Source: Clavelina lepadiformis
Taxonomy: Eukaryota; Chordata; Ascidiacea; Aplousobranchia; Clavelinidae
Reading direction: 5' to 3'
DNA: 64,000 nt
Assembly: GCF_947623445.1 (NCBI RefSeq)
Contig: NC_135240.1
Span: 21,824,001 to 21,888,000 of the forward strand
Under the pieces are notes generated by a model that was given only the letters and a program-made list of their open reading frames with translations, ran no database searches and was not told where the DNA came from. The translations under genes were made by a program, and so were the position numbers. This document shows, one piece after another, positions 61,301 to 64,000 of the stretch. Numbering within the stretch: position 1 is the stretch's first letter; each line of letters begins with the position of its first letter.

Positions 61301-64000
61301 TCGGTCTTCCAGAATTCGTACCTGTAGTTGTATAAGACTTTAAATTTTAAAACATTGTAAAAGATTAAATTATGATTATCCGTACTGTTAGGTTATTTGG
61401 TCGATAATGCACAAAAAACATTTTCTTGCTGAAATGCTTCCTTTTTTTAATAGTAAGTTTGTGCAAGCTTTTGCTACACAAAGGCTTGTCATTAAGGTCA
61501 GAGGGTATATCTTGCGATCTGTTTACAAACTTTTTAAACGCGTTTCTTAATATATAACCAAGTGCTTGATTGTGGACAATCGAAATCGGACTTGCCTTTT
61601 GTGGTAGATCCTAAAACAAACAAAGCATTTCTTTCAGTGACAGGTAATATGTTTTCCGTCAAACTTCCTGTTTGATCAGTTTCATGGAGAGAGGTGTCTG
61701 GATTTGCTTCAGTTTACTCATACTCCACTACCCGGTCACGTAGACGCGCGCATTTATGTACTCAGTCGAATTTCGTATCGATACATATTCAGTTGTGATG
61801 ACGTGACCTTTATCTTTTGTCGTATTGTGTAACGCAGGCAATGAAGCAACCGTTGTCGCATTCTGCTTTATTTCAGTGCAATTTGTAATTTTTGATGCTC
61901 AGAGAAAAGCTGATTGACATTATTTGGATGGTACAGGCCTACTTGCAATCGTGGCAATCGTTATTTTGTACCCTGCCATAATTGTGCGAAGTTAACTTTG
62001 TGGTTAAATAGACGCCAAATTTCGTATTTGACTTATCGATAAACGTGTCCACTATAATGCACTTTTCTACTTGCCTCTCCGTTTGGTTAAAGTTAGAAAT
62101 TCGCTTTAATGTGGGTAGAACCAGCTTTAAATATTTTTTAACACAAAGTTGTTTTGAGCAAATCGGCGGTTTTAAGCGGTGTGTGTGTGGCTGGTTAAAC
62201 GCGGTTTCAAGTCACTCCATATGTCAGCTGTTCCATAGGAAGTATTTTCACTCCCCGCCCTACTATACGACTGATCGGGAGGCACGTCTCTGTGCCTTCG
62301 TAAGCTTTCTCTCTTTAATCAAACGCGGGGAGGCGATTGCAAAACAAGATCCTGTTTATCTCGTACATTCCACTTTGTTCTTTCCAGCATCAGCTTTTCG
62401 TTCTCAGACAATGGTGTCATGTGACCTAACGATTTCCGTCCTTTACACAAACGGTCGCAGAAAGAGAGAATTGTTTGCGCGATCCGGTTCACTGATTAAA
62501 CTTACTACTATATGTATATTTTGAAAGCAGTGGATTGACCAATTGACGTTCTTTTGTGAACATTTAATTCATATTGTAAGCCTTGTTTAAATGTATTTAT
62601 AAAAAAGCAGATAGCTTTGATCATTCTTGACTTTAAAAATGCCGATGTATGTGATGCTAAACTATCCGTGTGTATGGTAGGTACGCGAAGTCTAATATGA
62701 TAACTGTTGCAACACCAACCACTTGTCCACCCGGCTCTTCGGGAAGTCTAAACCTTCCAGGTCTCGCATCGATTTGCGCGCAGAACATGTACGTTTCGTT
62801 CTTTGATTGCTAACACTACTAATTTAGGCTTACAAAAGATATAACTTTAACATTAACTTCGATACATAACAGCTTTAACGTGCAATTATATGAACTTGTC
62901 ATGTATAATCAGAGAGCCAAGAGTTATTGCGGTTGCTGAAGACGTCGCATTAACAGACATATACGGACAACGCGAGCAAGACCGCAAAGTTCGGCGGGAA
63001 ATTGCAAACAGCAACGAAAGACGTCGAATGCAAAGCATCAATGCTGGCTTCAAATCATTGAAAACAATTCTGCCTCACAGTGACGGCGACAAACTAAGCA
63101 AGGTACGACTAGAAAAGATTTATGGCGCAACTATAAGCAATACATATACAATATAATACAGTAATTACGATATAGACGTAAATCCAACAAATCTTGTTTA
63201 ATTGATATTCGACGCAGTTACTACGAGAGATTAGCCTTGAAGCAGTCGGCTGGTCACAATTTCACGTGACCTTGCTTAGAAACTTTTGCCTTGACAAATC
63301 AACGATCGACTTGTGTTTTCAGGCTGCCATTTTGCAACAAACAGCAGAATATATCTTTCAGCTGGAAAATGATAAATTGAAGCTTTTGGACCAGAATGAA
63401 AAATACCGACGTGCCTTACTCGAATGCAAATGCAACAATCCTAAACAAAGAGCTTTAATTGCTGACGTTTCAGAAAAAGTGAGTCTAGACAATTTTGCAG
63501 CGCTAGTTTATGTTATTAGCGAATCAGCTTTAAGTCGGTTTCGTAGTGTGAACGGCTTTTTGACAAAACGATATTTTAGGACGAAGGTATTGGAAGTCCA
63601 CGAGAAGAAGATCTGGAGGACATCCGAAAGGATGCAATTGAAGTTCGTCAACAGCTGGATAAGGAACGAAGATTAAGAATGGTCCTTGAAGAAAAGGTCC
63701 GTGGTGGAAGATCACATTTCAGAAAAAACATTATCATACCCAACGTTATGTAAAGTCCAGTTTTGTTATTTTGATATAGATTCGCAGTCTGGAAGCTCAA
63801 ATTTATCCGGAGAAATTACGCGAAATCGCCCAGACAGTTACTCAGCAACATCGTAAAGGTGTGACAAAAGTCCTCAATAAGGTGGAAGCAAAAGAGACTA
63901 ACGGAGTTATTCCAATACCCAACATTCCAGAATCCATGCAAATTGTTTCAGCAAAGTTAATTTCTCAAGATCAAAAGGTTCCCGTTTATGAAAAGGTATA
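58333..64000 (+). CDS. TFAP4: Transcription factor AP-4 (bHLH leucine zipper), 5' part
   Basis: Nuclear bHLH-ZIP factor that binds CAGCTG as a homodimer. Exons 58333-58421, 62681-62788, 62913-63102, 63323-63478, 63580-63696 and 63780-63995 (possible donor at the window edge) read in phase; the 3' end lies outside. The start MAYFTKKNVKWENEA resembles the MEYF start of vertebrate AP-4. Exon 2 gives SGSLNLPGLASICAQN. Exon 3 carries the basic region and helix 1 (VRREIANSNERRRMQSINAG, then LKTILPHSDGDKLSK). Exon 4 has helix 2 and zipper (AAILQQTAEYIFQLENDKLK). DEGIGSPREED and VRQQLDKERRLRM, then IRSLEAQIYPEKLREIAQ, match the second dimerisation region of AP-4. First intron 4.26 kb. The family call is very secure; the first exon a little less so. 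Confidence 0.93.
58422..62680 (+). promoter_or_regulatory. TFAP4 first intron with a CAGCTG E-box cluster
   Basis: CAGCTG occurs at 58656, 58679, 60748, 61137, 61268, 61279 and 62225 in this intron, plus 57944 and 57998 upstream of exon 1. That is nine in about 4.3 kb, against roughly nine noticed in the other 57 kb outside this gene. CAGCTG is the established AP-4 recognition sequence, so autoregulation is plausible. The intron has higher GC than its surroundings and holds no recognised exon; a 159-codon open frame at 62045-62524 shows no domain. Confidence 0.5.
61137..61164 (+). repeat. AGCTG/GAGCT pentanucleotide microsatellite next to an E-box
   Basis: After gatcagctga the unit gagct is repeated about four to five times. 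Each unit differs from CAGCTG by only the first base, so slippage could create or destroy E-boxes. Confidence 0.85.

Noticed and set aside
62045-62524. 159-codon open frame in TFAP4 intron 1
   Set aside because: No recognisable domain, no splice context and mixed composition; probably chance in a GC-richer intron.
1-64000. tRNA, rRNA and CRISPR arrays
   Set aside because: No cloverleaf with intact A and B boxes, no rRNA-like block and no regularly spaced direct repeats were seen; the only pol III-like boxes belong to the SINE-like repeat at 36.6 kb.

Overview
The window looks like a piece of nuclear genome from an invertebrate chordate, most likely an ascidian tunicate. This is inferred from AT-rich, intron-rich genes with short introns, chordate-type single genes (USP12/46, TRDMT1/Dnmt2, TFAP4, galactose-3-O-sulfotransferase), and a heavy load of small hAT, Tc1/mariner and Penelope-type repeats. 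There is no bacterial, phage or organellar sequence. Gene models were built by eye from splice sites, reading phase and remembered family motifs; no search was run.

Layout. 1-7.2 kb: two tandem DEG/ENaC sodium-channel paralogues on +, the first represented only by its last exon. 7.2-9.7 kb: repeats, including two hAT MITEs with exact 8-bp target duplications. 9.8-33.7 kb: an 11-12 kb tandem segmental duplication. Each copy carries a Tc1 transposase fossil, a Penelope-like fragment, a seven-exon Gal3ST-type sulfotransferase gene on + (both copies look intact), and the last four exons of a USP12/46 deubiquitinase gene on -. Copy 2 is joined to the 5' part of that gene (up to 41.3 kb), giving a complete USP12/46 model. 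Copy 1 leaves an orphan set of tail exons. 41.5-43.4 kb: a possible terminal exon of another - gene and a locally repeated stretch. 43.4-48.3 kb: a 4.9-kb DNA transposon with 30-bp terminal inverted repeats. It holds a multi-exon P/THAP9-like transposase gene on -, a small C2H2 zinc-finger ORF on +, a fold-back MITE and a nested gypsy fragment. 51.9-53.6 kb: a complete five-exon Dnmt2 gene on +. 53.6-57.2 kb: a cluster of hAT MITEs. 58.3-64 kb: the 5' part of a TFAP4 (AP-4) bHLH-ZIP gene on +, with a 4.3-kb first intron rich in CAGCTG E-boxes.

The host genes belong to unrelated pathways (ion channel, glycolipid/glycan sulfation, deubiquitination, tRNA cytosine methylation, transcription) and do not form a functional cluster. 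The points of most interest are the recent duplication with its duplicated USP tail, the TTAA-flanked P-like transposon with a second ORF, and the AP-4 recognition sites crowded around the AP-4 gene.
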